64,000 nt of DNA from the NCBI GenBank assembly GCA_028554755.1, contig JAPTOF010000016.1:12098501-12162500 (forward strand). Reading direction: 5' to 3'. Under the pieces are notes generated by a model. The model saw only the letters and a program-made list of their open reading frames with translations. It ran no database searches and had not been told where the DNA came from. The position numbers and the translations under genes were made by a program. Of the stretch, positions 13,190 to 25,420 are shown piece after piece. This DNA is from Cordia subcordata. Lineage: Eukaryota > Streptophyta > Magnoliopsida > Boraginales > Cordiaceae. Position 1 is the first letter of the stretch. Each line of letters opens with the position of its first letter.

Positions 13190-15048
13190 GTAGAACTCTT
13201 CATGAGTGTTGAACAACGCAAATTTGTTTACTATCTACTATTTTTTTAAAAAAATATTTTTCCTTCTTTTAACTCCAACTGAAACTATTTTTTTTTTTCC
13301 TTTTGTTGTCATTACATCAACTGACAACTGGAAATTTCAACACTTTTTTTGAGTCAAACTCAGAATATTCATTGAAGTCCCTGGCGCATGATTCATTGCA
13401 AATTTGGAATATTTTGGGTTAAATTAGAATCACTGACGCAATCAGCATATGATTAAATATGAAAAAATAGATAAATGTGCACATTGTCAAATTTCTTACA
13501 TTTTTAACCAATTCATCTCCATTCTTATTCTAATAGTACTCTTTTAAATTTTGGACCCATTTGAATTAACTTTTTTAATAAAAAATATTTTTTTAAAAGG
13601 AAGTTACACCTTTTTAGCAATAAGTATTTGGAGTGATTTAAAAAAAAAGTTGTAATTCTCAAAAAAAAAATGAAATCTCAAATTTTTTTTAGAAGTTAGA
13701 AAATTTTAATTTTTCAAAAAAGCACTTTTTTTAAAAGTTATAAAAAAAAGTGATTTTTAAAAATGTCATACCAAACAAGCCTTCTTTCTAATCCAGGGTG
13801 GTCCTCGACCAATTTGTGCGTCTCCTCTTCTTTATGCACGTGATAAAACAGTTGAAAATCAGAGAACAACTATACTAAATTTTTTGCCTTGAGTTAGGAT
13901 ATTCTCAATTCATTAAACTTAACACTAATTCTGTGAAAATCCATCTTAATAAGTGCCTTTTTTTAAAATTCAAACTTGTATTCTATTATTTAAACCATCA
14001 TTACCTCAACCAACAATTTGTTATTATCGTTAATAAATTATACCAAATTCACATATTAATCTAAGTTCCCCTGTAACGGTGTATACCCCACTAAACTTTA
14101 GTATTGTTAGCGAGGCCTAACCAAAATGAAGACGAAGCTGAAGTGGATATTTCTGGTACAAACTTGTCTCCCATCAAATTTAATAGCAAATTTGACAGAA
14201 CGAGATTTTGGCATCAGAAAAAGAATTCGCAGCTCCAGAAAATCGTTGAAGTAAAGATCCCTCTTCTTGATCCGTAGGCCAGGTGTATATGGATGATGAG
14301 CTAGCTATTGATGGCTAGAATAAATGACTAAAATGGACAGGTTTTAGGATATTTTAGAACATGCGATACGCGAGTTATAATATGAAAACGTGCTGTTCTT
14401 ATTGTAAAAAAAAAAAAAACATTACACATGAGCATGATTGTCATTTGAAAACGTGTTTTTATTAATGTGTAAATAGAAAAACATTATAGATAAGCATAAT
14501 TGTTATTTGAATATGAATATGAATATGAATGAATCAAGAAAAATATGTTAACAACAACAATTTTTTACAGTATCAACCAGAGATATTTTAGTAACACTAC
14601 ACACAAAATTAAAGAAATATAGAAAAAGTTGATTCTCAATGACACGAAAAATACTATATAATCTGCTCATCGATTTAAACAATGGACATCATCTTCATTT
14701 AAAACATGTAAAAAGATTATCTTGTATAAAATGCAAATTTTACAACTTGTTTTTACAAATTTGATACATTTCCAAAGAACATTCTAAACATATTAATTCC
14801 GAATGAGATTAAAAGCAACGTATACTATAGGGTGGTAAAGTTTAGCCAAAAGAGTTCAACAAAGTTTGATAAAAAGTTTCACACCATTCTCATTATACAC
14901 AATTGTATAAATACACGTATTGAAGTCATTCTGATAAGTTGAACCCCATGTTACAAGCATAGCAATATAGAGATAAGGATACAAAGATAAAATAAGAATT
15001 ACACAAAAAGTATCCTTAGAAATGATCAAATATCTTGCCCCTGTCATG
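13190..15048. other. AT-rich spacer with MITE debris and probable copia LTR
   Basis: A further fragment ending ACCAAACAAGCC lies near 13570-13790 and looks like a decayed MITE. Nothing coding is recognised. The right part (about 14580-15048) lies just beyond the copia coding end and probably holds its 3' LTR on the minus strand, but I cannot fix its ends. Confidence 0.35.
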
Positions 15049-15412
15049 CCCCCTCAAGATAGACTTCCCTTCGAGGAGGACTTACTTGATTCTTTGTTTA
15101 AGAAAGGTAGGTCGAGGCAGTATTTTTGTTAAAGAATCTGCCACTTGACCAGTTGAATGAATATGTGAAACCTTAAGGTCTCGTTTGCACTTGATCACGA
15201 ACAAAATGAAAATTAATGGCCACATGTTTCATCCTCTACTGAAGAATTGAATTTGCACATAACTAAGTTGCCTCCACATCATCACAATACATGGTTAGCA
15301 CAATTTGAGAAGGAACACCAATTTCGTTGAGTAAATTAACGACCCAATTTAATTCTGTTGTTATAGCTATTATTGCTTGATTTACATTCATATACAAAGG
15401 CTTCGAACTCTA
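15049..15412 (-). pseudogene. Ty1/copia polyprotein C-terminus (RNase H), decayed
   Basis: The minus strand translates, with frame changes and stops, to the end of a copia polyprotein: a TELNWVVNLLNEIGVP-like segment, then MYCDD (RNase H core, usually YCDN), then MKHVAINFHFVRDQV, which matches the conserved RTKHIxxxxHFVRD block. Stops and shifts make it non-functional. It abuts the gypsy-type remnant to its right; the copia fragment appears to have lost everything upstream. Confidence 0.75.
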
Positions 15413-15545
15413 AAAGGCAATAAAGTCGATTCACAAAAAAAATAAAAAATAAAAAATGAAATAGCATGAATAAATAAGATAAAATAAACATTAAAAACAA
15501 ATAAAAATAGTTAATTCAAATACCCTAGGTTGCCTCCTAAGAAAC
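15413..15545. other. A-rich junction between copia and gypsy remnants
   Basis: An AAAATAAAAAAT-type tract around 15440-15460 separates the copia RNase H remnant from the end of the gypsy remnant. No repeats that would date the junction are visible. Confidence 0.3.
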
Positions 15546-16156
15546 GCTAAGTTTATTGTCTTCAGCCAGGCGAAATGACCAATCAACATGAATAGATAGG
15601 ATTTAAGAGATCCATTAACTCAATCTCCTCATTAGGCAGTTGGGGTCTAACTACATGCTTCAAACTTTGCCCATTAACAATAAATTTCCTTCCATCTTTA
15701 AAATATTTGATCTGAACAACTCCAGAAAGAAATGTCTGCATCACTTCATATGGTGGTCATCCCACCTCAATCTTAACTTTCTTGGAAAAAAATGCAATTT
15801 ACAGCTAAATAGCCAAACTTTTTGATACAGTTCAAAAGCTTCCCTTAAAACCATTCAATCATGCACTCTTTTCATCAGTTCTTTATAAAGTTTAGCATTC
15901 CATAAGCATTATATTGCATCTCATCCAACTCAGTGAGTTGAAGTTTCCTTTCTTTTCTAGTCTTATCAAATCAAAACTCAAACTCTTAATCGCCCGATAG
16001 GCCCTATTTTCCAACTCAACTACATTTGACAAGCTTTTCCTTACATTAGTGAAGACGATGACATTCCTATCGAAGTCTTGTATGCTGTTCTATATGCTCA
16101 AAATGCATCATTAAGGCACATGGACCAATCCTTCCTATCTGGTCTAACCATTTTCT
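15546..16156 (-). pseudogene. Ty3/gypsy (Tat/Athila-like) post-integrase region
   Basis: The minus strand holds a segment reading approximately DGRKFIVNGQSLKHVVRPQL, which corresponds to the 'F.VNGQRLK' motif near the end of Tat/Athila polyproteins downstream of integrase. Frames are broken. It continues the integrase remnant immediately to the right. Confidence 0.6.
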
Positions 16157-16800
16157 CTAGAGCAGACTTGATTTCACATTAGACATCTCTACTTGACTAC
16201 TAGTTTGTGGATAATATGAAGTAGCCACTTTATGTATGATTGAGTACTTTCTAAGTAAAGCCTCAAAAGCTCTATCGGCAAAATGCCCACCTCCATGATG
16301 GATGATTACTCTAGGGTTGCCAAACCTACAAAAGATGTTATCTTGATGAAGTTTCATGACAACCCTATGAACATTGGTCCTAGTTGCTATAGCTTCTATC
16401 TATTTGGACACATAATCAATAACAATCAATATATACATAAGGCCATAAGAAGGTGGGAAAGGACTCATGAAATCAATATCCCAAACATCAAATATTTCAT
16501 ATACAAGAATAGGACTAAGGGGCATCACATCCCTTTTTGATAACCACTAGTATGTTGACATCTTTCACAAACTTTGTGAAAATCATGTAAATCCCTAAAA
16601 GGTAAAGGCCAATAAGAACTACATTGAAGAACCTTGGTTGCTATACGATGACGTTCAAAGTGACCCCCATATTCTTCTTTGTAAAAAAAAATAAAATACT
16701 TTGATTCTCATGCTTAGGGACACATCTATGCACTATTTGATCAGAACAAATGCGAAAAAGATCAAGGTTCTCCCCTACATAAAACTTGACTGGTGATAAG
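16157..16800 (-). pseudogene. Ty3/gypsy (Tat/Athila-like) integrase, decayed
   Basis: In minus-strand order I read the zinc-binding region (YGGHFERHRIATKVLQ, then YWP and CERCQ), and then the core segment around GGGHFADRAFEALLRKYSI followed by HKVATSYYPQTSSQVEMSN, matching the conserved HxxxTxYHPQTNGQxExSN block. The HPQTNGQ motif is altered to YPQTSSQ. Stops and frame changes separate the pieces. Confidence 0.8.
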
Positions 16801-17110
16801 AAACTATCTTTTTGGCAACTCTTCTACAGCCAAGTGATTAAACAATATGCACATACCAAGGTGGTCAAGACAATGCAATAGCAAACAATTGCTTATTAGG
16901 AAAAGAGACATATAAGGGAATAAGACGTGAGGGACCCTTAGCAAGGACACAAGAAAGATGACCTACAAGGACATGAGATGTGCCACTCTATCCTTTCTTT
17001 GACCTAACAAAGCACCTTTAGCATAATTAGAAGCATCACATGATTTCAACAAAAAGGAATAGTCATGAGGTTGAGTGATAGGAGTAGAAGACAAGACAAA
17101 CTATAAAGTT
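16801..17110 (-). pseudogene. Ty3/gypsy RNase H to integrase spacer, decayed
   Basis: This lies between the reverse transcriptase and integrase parts of the same minus-strand remnant. It should encode RNase H but is too damaged for me to name residues with confidence. Confidence 0.4.
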
Positions 17111-18317
17111 TCAAATACATGCAAGTACATTGTCAAACCTGAAAAGTATATAATGAGCTAAAAGTGCAGACAATGGCCTAGTAATTTTACTAAAATCCTT
17201 AATGAGGCACCTATAGAACCCTGTATGACCTAATAATGATCTTACCTGCTCTACCGTAGTGGGAGATGGTAAATTTGTTATGACATTAACTTTCGGTTTA
17301 TCAACCCATAACTTCTCACTATAAATAATGTGCCTTAAGACTATACCCTCAGAAACCATGAAATAACCCTTTCTTAACTAAGAGCTAAATTAGATTCTTG
17401 ACATCGTTTAAGCACAAGAGTTAAATTCCTCAAACATGTATCAAATAAATCTCCAAAGACAAAAAAATCATCTATAAAAATCTTCAAGAATTCATCAATT
17501 ATGTCCATAAAAATGGCCGTCATACATCATTGAAATGTAGCAAGTGCATTAAAAAGACCAAAAAGCATTCTCCTATATGCAAAAATCCCAAAAGAACATG
17601 TGAATATGGTCTTTCCTTAATCCTTAAAGAGGAGGAAAACCTAATTACAACTTGAGTAACCATATAGAAAATAATAATATCCTTATCCTACTAGCCTATT
17701 TAGGATTTGATCAATAAATGAGAGAGAAAAATGATCCTTACGGGTCATAAAGTTGAGTTTCCTAAAGTCAATACATACCCACCGCCCTGTAGTAATGTGT
17801 GTTGAGACCAACTCTCTTTGAGCATTAGGCTTTTTTATCACCCATACTTTTTAGGTATAACCTGAACATGACTCAACCACTCACTATCACAAATAGGGTA
17901 AATAATGCTGGTACTAAGGAGCTTAACCACCTTTTTCTTCACTACCTCTTTCATATTCGAATTTAGCCTATGTTGCATCTCCCTAAATGGTTTTGCACCT
18001 TCCTCCAAATGTATTCTATGCGTGCAAAAGAAGGATCTATACGTCTCGAGTCTACCACTATCCAACCTAGGGCATCTTTATTCTCAGAGAGAACCTCTAA
18101 AAGTTTAGACTCTTGTTCACTAGTGAGATTAGAAGCAATGATACATGGAAGAGTCTCGTCAGGACCTAGGACATGAGATACGAAGACAATAGCTTCAACT
18201 CTAGAGTGTGAGGAGATTTGATGGAGTGTAACATAGGTTCCTTTGCAAGAGTAGGAAGACTCTCTACAACACAAGTGATATGTCTTGATTTGTGTCTGTG
18301 TATTGAGGTCATTTGCA
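17111..18317 (-). pseudogene. Ty3/gypsy (Tat/Athila-like) reverse transcriptase, decayed
   Basis: Minus-strand frames give, in order, LGPDETLPCIIASNLTSEQE (18.2 kb, the segment before RT), EEGAKPFREMQHRLNSNMK and IYPICDSEWLSHVQVIPKK (RT fingers), CIDFRKLN with TRKDHFSL, and at 17111-17359 IVLRHIIYS and SLLGHTGFYRCLIKDFSK (thumb). The order and wording are those of Tat/Athila-type elements. At least one frameshift lies between 17963 and 18065. The upstream protease part is separated from this by the inserted solo LTR. Confidence 0.85.
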
Positions 18318-21300
18318 TGCAATTTAGGGGTATTTAGAGATTTTTAAATTGCAATTGCATGGCATTGTGTACATAAGTAATAATATTACTAGATTTATAC
18401 TGTGTGTATTTTGGTGCTTAATTGAGCTATTTTGAGTGCTTATTATGTGTTCATTGTGGCTATTTCAGTTGTTCTTAAATGCATAGTGTATATATGTCCA
18501 TCATTTTTACTAATTTTTATTACCTTTCCATGCTTTTTATTTACTTATATTTTAATTAGATAGCTAAGTAGTTCGTATTTTAACTTAGTCTACTAATTAG
18601 ATTAGTTTATAGTAGTTTAGGTAGTTTAATTAGAATGATTAAGTTAATATAGTTTAATTAGGTTAATTAATCTTTATGACATAATAAATTAGACAATTTA
18701 GGTTATTAGAACACAATTAAATTAAATGTTAGAATTTTAGGACATGCTTATATAAGTTAGTAGTTAGAAGAATTTAAAGAAAAGAAAGATAGCATATGTG
18801 CACACATATACTTTATTATATATAATAACCCAATTGACCCTTATCCCTTTTGACCCACATGTGACCTTTCTCACAATAAAGACACAAGCACACACACTAT
18901 TATAAGAAGCTAGCAACTGCAACATAAAAAAGAGGGGTGGAGGAGGGAAAGAACATGCTAGGAAGAAGGGAAAAAATGCAGCAGCCCCTTCTCTCTTCTT
19001 CTTCACTCTCCTCTCTCCCATCTCTCCTCCACACCCTCATATCTCTCCTATACCGACAAACACACATTCATACACCTCCACACCACTTTTTCCACACATT
19101 TTTTTAAGTTTAAAAAAGGAGAGTCAGCTGCAAAATAGCACCTGGGCACAAAACAAGAGCTGAAATTGCAGTAGCTTTTTCATCCCTTTCTTCTCCATAT
19201 TTTTAAACAAAATTTACACACATCTTACCTACACAATTTTTAATGCGAGCGTTAACTATATGTAGATCAACTCTAGGTTTGTGTCAGCTTAGTCAAAAGT
19301 ATTCTATTACCAACATGGCTATACTCCAACACCCACTCCCATAACAAAAAGGAGGATTTTAGAAGCTTATTTGGAGGCAAAAGAGCAAATTTTAGATTGT
19401 TTTCTTTGCAATAAATTTCTAAAAAGTTGTACAAGAAAGTGCTTAAAAGGGGGAGTTCTCTTACTCTTTTGTTAGGGCTTTCATTCTAATGATTAAAGGC
19501 AACTTTAATACACTAATCTTTGGTGTAGGGATGGGACTATCCACTCCGTATCTGAACCTGTATCCTCATCCACATCCGAATAGGTAGGTAAAAAAATAGC
19601 CTTTTTTGGATTTCGGATGTATCCAATTCGATATCTAATTTTTTTTTTTGGATTTTCTAGTAAGATATCGGATAGCATTTTCACTACCCGTTCGGATACC
19701 AAGTTACCTAAAGTATTTTTTAATTAAATAAAATAATACCCTAAAATACTAAGTGTCTAAGTTAGCAAAACTTGCCCTAATTCTCATTTTTTACTCCTTA
19801 CTCAGCATATCCTTTTTGCTAAAGCCGTTTGTGCCATAGCACTCACGCCCATACAACCACAACACCAACCGGTGACCACCGAGCATCGACCACCATGGCA
19901 CTAGCAACACCGACCACCACGGCTAGTGTCTAGCAACGGGTAGCCTTTGACTTTGCATTTTAGACAAGAGAGCTAGATAATTTTTCCATTGCTACTTGAA
20001 ACAAAATGTCTCAGTTGAACTTCCATGGTAGTTACTTCATCTTGATACTATCAATATCAAATTTCAACTTTCCAAGATATGTTATTTTTGCTATGAACAA
20101 TTAAAATTTTGTTTTACTTGTTAGTAAAGCGAATCTTTGAAAGTGAAAAAAAGGAGATTCGAAAAGGACATTCTTTCTCTTTTTGAATTTTTCTTAATTA
20201 TTAATAACAATATTATTTTGTCACATAAATTTTCATACACACACATATATGCAAAAATTCGCAGCCTCTAGAAGCAACTCAACCTATCAATCAAAAGGGA
20301 AATAATAAAATTTTATAAGCTCTATGATTTCTGCAATAGGTCCTTTATATCTTTGGTTGTCACTTGGGGCTCATGCTAATATTTTGACAAATTGCTTGAT
20401 TAAATTGAAGACTTTTTGTATGAGACATTGCTTCATCTTAGCTGTTTTACGATATCCCAAAAAGGAAACAAATTAAAAAAAGAATTTTAAAAAAAAACCA
20501 TGCTTGAAAGTGCACTTTATTGTTAAAGGCTTGCTTGTCATGTTTCTTGTGTTATAGACTTTGAACTTTATTTCGTATATGTGGACTATGGATTGTAGAT
20601 ACATATAGTATTTGGTGTATGCAGAATATGGATTGTGGATTATGTAGACTTCATATTCAATGTGTGTGGCATAGGATGCATCCAAACTTTTTACAGGATC
20701 TGTAGAACATAGGAAGAAAATGAAAGAACTAGGGAGGGACTTTTACATTCACAGGGATGACTTTGAAGTTTGAACATGACCTTGCTGGCTACTTTCGCGT
20801 CTTATGTGATTAACTAAAGCTAGAGATGATGATGATGATGATGGCCAGTATATATTATCTTGCATGTTTCTAGTTTAATTCTTATATCAAGTGTTGGAGT
20901 GTGTTTTATGTGTTTTATGTTGTATGGTTTTGTGAAGAGCTACATTTTCATTTTATGTCTGCATCGTGTTAGTCAATATCGAGTAATATATTTCCTTTTT
21001 CTTAAAAAAATGAGTTACTTGCCTAAGCATTGGCAATTTCAAAAAGATATTTATAATAATAGCCAGGATTTGAATTTTTGAGTTTATTTGAGATATTCCA
21101 AAATCCATATCCGAACTATCTACTATCCAAATATCTGGTATCTGACCGGATAGATAGTTTTTAACTATCCGATCGAATACTTAGTTTTTTCAATCCGATA
21201 TTTGAATATTCGGTATCTGAATATTTGAATATCCGAGTATCCAGTCCGATCCCACCCTTGCTTGGCTATATTTGGCAGGTTTTTGGGATGATTACAGAGC

Positions 21301-22361
21301 TAAATGGGTGCTGAATTTGTTGTAAGAAATTGAGCTTTCAAAGTGCGTTTGCTGATTTTTGCTATTAGAGGCTTGTACTTGAGATTTATAAGGGAAGACC
21401 ACCTCAAATTGTAAATTCTAAGCTACTACATCATGATTATGCTTTATTTGTGCTTAGATTTCAATTTTGGAAGTGTTCTTAACATGTTGAACCAAGCCCT
21501 AATTAGGTTGATTGCTACTTTTGTAATGGGATGATGATTCTAATACTTTGTTTTGAGCTTTTGATGGTTTAATAGCATGCTTCGTTCTTTGATTGCTATG
21601 GCTATGAATTGAACATATCTATGTGTTTGATGATTTGTCTTTATGAGTTAGCATGTCTAATTTTCTACTTAAATGTTTATGGTAAAGGCCTCACTTTAGT
21701 ATTAATCCACACTAATAGCATGAGCCCTACTTGCATCTTCAAATGGTTTGGTTAATTGAGTTCTAGCTTGATAGCATAACAGGTAATCATCTCTAGTATA
21801 AAACATGGCTAAAAGGGTGTCCATTATCACTTGTTTAGGAGGCTTAATCTCTAGTTTGAAACCAAGCTAATATGTTAGTCTTTCAATTAAGTTATTAATC
21901 AAACCCTAAGGACTTAGTAATTAGACCTTAAAGCTCTAGCTAGTTTTGACAAACCTATACTTCTAATTGGGCCCGATTAGGGAGAGGATTGCACCATTAG
22001 GTAAAGGTAATAAGACTAGTAAACTAAGTCCGCAAGTAGAGTATTCAAACCATCAATAGCCTCAAAACAAGGATAGGTATTTAAACCCATTCAAAAGGAG
22101 TAATCACCTCTAAGTTTTTCCAAAGCCTAGTTGATTCCCTCTTCAATAGCTTGTTCACCTCTTCATTCCCCATTACTTAGGTTTTCTTTTCTTTTAGTTT
22201 AGTCCTTTCAAGCTCCATTCAATTCGAAAAACCCAAAAAGAGTTAGTTAGGTCTTCTAGCGTAGCTTTTTTGGACACACATAGCTTAGAGCCACACATAG
22301 TTTGCCTCCCTATGGAAGAACGGCCTCATACTTACATGCTTCACTACACACGACCCATGCA
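18318..22361 (+). mobile_element. Solo LTR (large, Tat/Athila-like) with nested hAT-like element
   Basis: It begins TGCAATTTAGGGG and ends GACCCATGCA. TTTGCA lies directly on both sides (18312-18317 and 22362-22367) and the flanks join the reverse transcriptase and protease parts of the same gypsy remnant. There is no coding capacity and no second LTR or internal polyprotein, so it is best read as a solo LTR left by LTR-LTR recombination. Removing the inner element (19526-21260) leaves about 2.3 kb. The right end, with a 'tttgcctccctatgga' phrase shortly before it, resembles the 3' ends of Tat/Athila LTRs. The target repeat is 6 bp, where 5 bp is the usual length. Confidence 0.65.
19526..21260. 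mobile_element. Non-autonomous hAT-like element inside the solo LTR
   Basis: The left end TAGGGATGGGAC and the reverse complement of the right end, CAAGGGTGGGATCGG, are short inverted repeats. Both subterminal regions (19540-19690 and 21100-21250) are crowded with GGATA, CGGATA and TATCCG motifs in opposite orientations, typical of hAT subterminal binding sites. It is about 1.7 kb with no transposase. Flanking octamers (CTTTGGTG and CTTGGCTA) match only partly, so the ends may be off by a few bases. Confidence 0.55.
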
Positions 22362-23088
22362 TTTGCAGGTTTAAACACATCAACAAGCATGTGACTTTAT
22401 GTCCGTTAAAGGTACTAAATCTAATAATATATTAGCCTCTCTAACTGGCTCATCAATGTCAAACTTTTCTACCCAAAGTAAGTTAGTGCAATCTCTAAGG
22501 GTTCCTCTAGTAACAATAAGGAAATGTCTTTTTAATGCATGGGTCAATTACATCTATCATAAATACTTAGGACCCTCATCTAAGACAGGATACTTGGCTA
22601 CATTAGCCACATATAACTTCACATTCACATTCGCAAAAGGCACTACTATCTTCCTAGTCCTATAGTTGATTTTTTGCCTTTGCAGTCACTTGGAAGGGTC
22701 AACCTAGGATGACAGCAGTTTGAGATCTAAAAGACTTACTAGGTTCCACATCTAACATAATAAAGTCAACAAGAGAGAAGTATTTGTCAACCTGAATTAG
22801 GACATCCTCCTACCATTACCTTAGGAACTTTAATCGATCTATCTGCTAACTAGTAGGTCATGTCTCTTTCAACTCCCTAATGTCTAACTGCTCATACACA
22901 TAATATAGAAGAAGATTCACACCTAAGTCAAGTAAAGCACAATGATTACCTATAGTGCAAGGAATTGTAAAAGCTTCAGGATCTTTTAGTTTGGATGGAA
23001 TAGAAGAAGACAAAATGCCACTAACCTTTTCAATGAATCTCACTTGTTGAGAAACATTAGCTTTGTTAGCATTATATGTCATAATGAG
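22362..23088 (-). pseudogene. Ty3/gypsy (Tat/Athila-like) gag-protease end, decayed
   Basis: On the minus strand VRFIEKVSGILSSSIPSKLK and DPEAFTIPCTIGN match the conserved 'KLKDPGSFTIPCTIG' region just before the aspartic protease; the active-site DLGA is degraded to DLGV (LLDLGVNLLL). Downstream, in other frames, LADRSIKVPK and a 'FRSQTAVILGRPF'-like sequence follow. This is the 5'-side half of the element whose reverse transcriptase resumes beyond the solo LTR. Confidence 0.8.
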
Positions 23089-24418
23089 TGTTTCGATGAT
23101 GAACAATGATAGAGTGCTAATAAAGCTCTTATATGAAATATTTGATAAATGTTTTTAATGTTTAATGATGAATAGATGAATTTGTAGTTAATTGTGATTG
23201 CCTAAGACACAAATGCGCTTGAACGAATTAATATTTTGTGTGTTGAGTCTTTGTATGAGAAGCATTAATCATTATAGCTTTGGATATCTTGTGACATTGC
23301 ACATGCTTACAAATCATGGAGCTCAATAAAAGCATACTTGAAGACTTGAAGGAATAACATAAGGATAGACAAGAAAGATATAAGGGGCACGGACATAGTT
23401 TTATCAATTTAAAGTTGCCTTAGTTATATGAGTCTCTATTTGTTTTGGCTCTTAAACATATGCACTAAAAGTTTCTCAAAGTTTCTAAATGCTTTTCAAA
23501 TGTTTAAAATCCTTAAAAAGTGCTTTGAAACTTGGTTTTGATAAAAGAGAGTTTGGAATCAAAGTATTTTTCATAATTCAATCAAACTCTGTGGCGGTAG
23601 AGGGATGCGACTGATCATATGGATTTTCTTCCTTGATCATTAGTGGGCTTTGAATTGAGCACATTTTCAACCATGAGGCCAAGTGATGTATTGGAGCTCA
23701 ACCTCCAAAGAACTTCTTGAACTCTCGAATAGTCAAGGGGTGCGGTCAACCACCGTGGTACAAGCCTCGACCACACTTGATCTACCAACTAAAATTATCC
23801 AAAACTAGTCATTTCCAGTATGTTCTACAACTTTATCCTTCCCAAAATGCTAAAAATTTAAATTTAGATATTTTCTTTGTATCTAACAGCTATATTTCAT
23901 ATAGTGCATATAAATATAATAATTATATTAAGCCAAAACAATCTTTTGCACAAAATTTGAGGCAATCAATAGACCATAAAGTGTATTTCTATTTTTTTCA
24001 GCTTGAGCAAAAGCTTGTGAGCTTTCATTTTCAAATCATCATTGTAATCATTAGATTGTTAATGTGTGCTGAAAGTGCGAAAAACAACAAAATTGAAAGA
24101 GTGATCTTTGGGGATTGCTTGATTCAAGGAGAATCAAGTTTTCTAGTATATTATTAAGCTAAGCCTACATTTGAAAAGCTCAAGTGTGATTCATGGAGTC
24201 GGTTAAATATTTGATTTTGGACGATTGAGGAACGGATGCACGTTAGGCACCAAACCACTACACATCATCGAGTCTTTTTTACTTGCTTTTTAGTCGCGCT
24301 TTACTTTGATTTTTTTACCTACACCAAGTATTCGATCAAAGTTCCCAATCAACCCAAAAAAGAAAAAAGATCAAATTTACGATTTATTCACCCCTTCTAA
24401 AACGTTTGCCACCCAACA
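23089..24418 (+). repeat. 5' LTR of a Ty1/copia-like element (approximate start)
   Basis: The right end ...CCACCCAACA at 24418 is set by the primer-binding site that follows two bases later. The left end is placed at TGTTTCGATGATGAAC, a common start for plant copia LTRs, where the gypsy protease homology stops. The length (about 1.3 kb) is at the long end for copia. A 146-codon frame inside (23717-24157) shows no homology and is ignored. Confidence 0.55.
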
Positions 24419-24420
24419 AG

Positions 24421-24433
24421 TGGTATTAGAGCC
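24421..24433 (+). other. Retrotransposon primer-binding site (initiator tRNA-Met type)
   Basis: TGGTATTAGAGCC differs by one base from TGGTATCAGAGCC, the standard plant LTR-retrotransposon site complementary to the 3' end of initiator tRNA-Met. It starts two bases after the LTR end. Confidence 0.75.
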
Positions 24434-25380
24434 TGGGCTTAATAGAGGACTAATCGTCTAGTAAAGTAAGGCAATGGGATAATGGAAAGCAAGATACATT
24501 TATAGGAAGGATCTAATAAAGAACTATCCATATTCATGAGTGGAGCATTAACTACAGTCTATCACCAAGTGAATATCTACCAGATATATTTCTCCATGGA
24601 GTAATAAGCAAAATTATTTTGTTGGGGCTTGCAAACTTCGAGCTTCTTTGCAGTCTATGTGTTGATGTCACGAAGGCTATTGGGTGGATTTAGGACGATT
24701 TGGGTGTTGGGGTTTGGGGGAATTGGGGGAAAATGGGAAATGACCACCCTCATCTATATCAATATGGAAAATCAAATGGCACCTAAGGAAACTCAATCCA
24801 AAGAATGGAATGTCATTTAGGGAACAATAATCAGACGTAGGTGGGCATAGTTGTCTTCCTCCATGTGATATCATGCAAGAGGTTTGGAACCTTAAGGTTT
24901 TAACCCATCAAACAGTTTTGATTTTTTTTTTTTCCAAAACGAAAGCCTTTGTTCTTGAACTTATTCTATGGTCTATCAATTTGTGCCTCCTATAGTTATA
25001 GGATTGATCAATCATGAGCAGCAAAGAAAAAATAAGCAATAAGGATTGTGAGGATGATTTTGCCCTAAAAAAGGATGAAATTAACGGGCACGTGCACACT
25101 CCATCTGAAATTTAACATTCGTTACGAAAAGAGCTAACAGTGACATAATTTTAAAACGTGAAAAGCTAAAATATGAAACTTTTAAAAATAAAGAACTAAG
25201 TTGGCAAGAGTGAGAAAGATAAGGGTGAACTTAAGCGATAAACTCATTTTAAAAATATATATATGTATTTTGACAACAAACCACCCACCCACGCACCTTG
25301 AGAACTTCACAGGCTGAATTTTACTTCCTTTTCTTTGAATCGAAAACGATAAGAGAAATTTCAATCACATCGCTGTGAAA
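24434..25380 (+). other. Truncated copia leader/gag remnant and upstream flank of the rhomboid gene
   Basis: Sequence just after the primer-binding site should be leader and gag, but only short broken frames remain and no 3' LTR is found before the host gene. From about 25100 on it is the upstream flank of the rhomboid-like gene; an AAATATATATATG tract at about 25254-25266 is the only TATA-like candidate, some 160 bp before the start codon. Confidence 0.4.
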
Positions 25381-25420
25381 ACTTTGATCCATTCATCCAT
25401 TGATTGTTGGTGTTCCAGAA

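Noticed and set aside
23717..24157. 146-codon plus-strand frame
   Set aside because: Lies inside the copia-like LTR directly before its primer-binding site; composition and position argue against coding.
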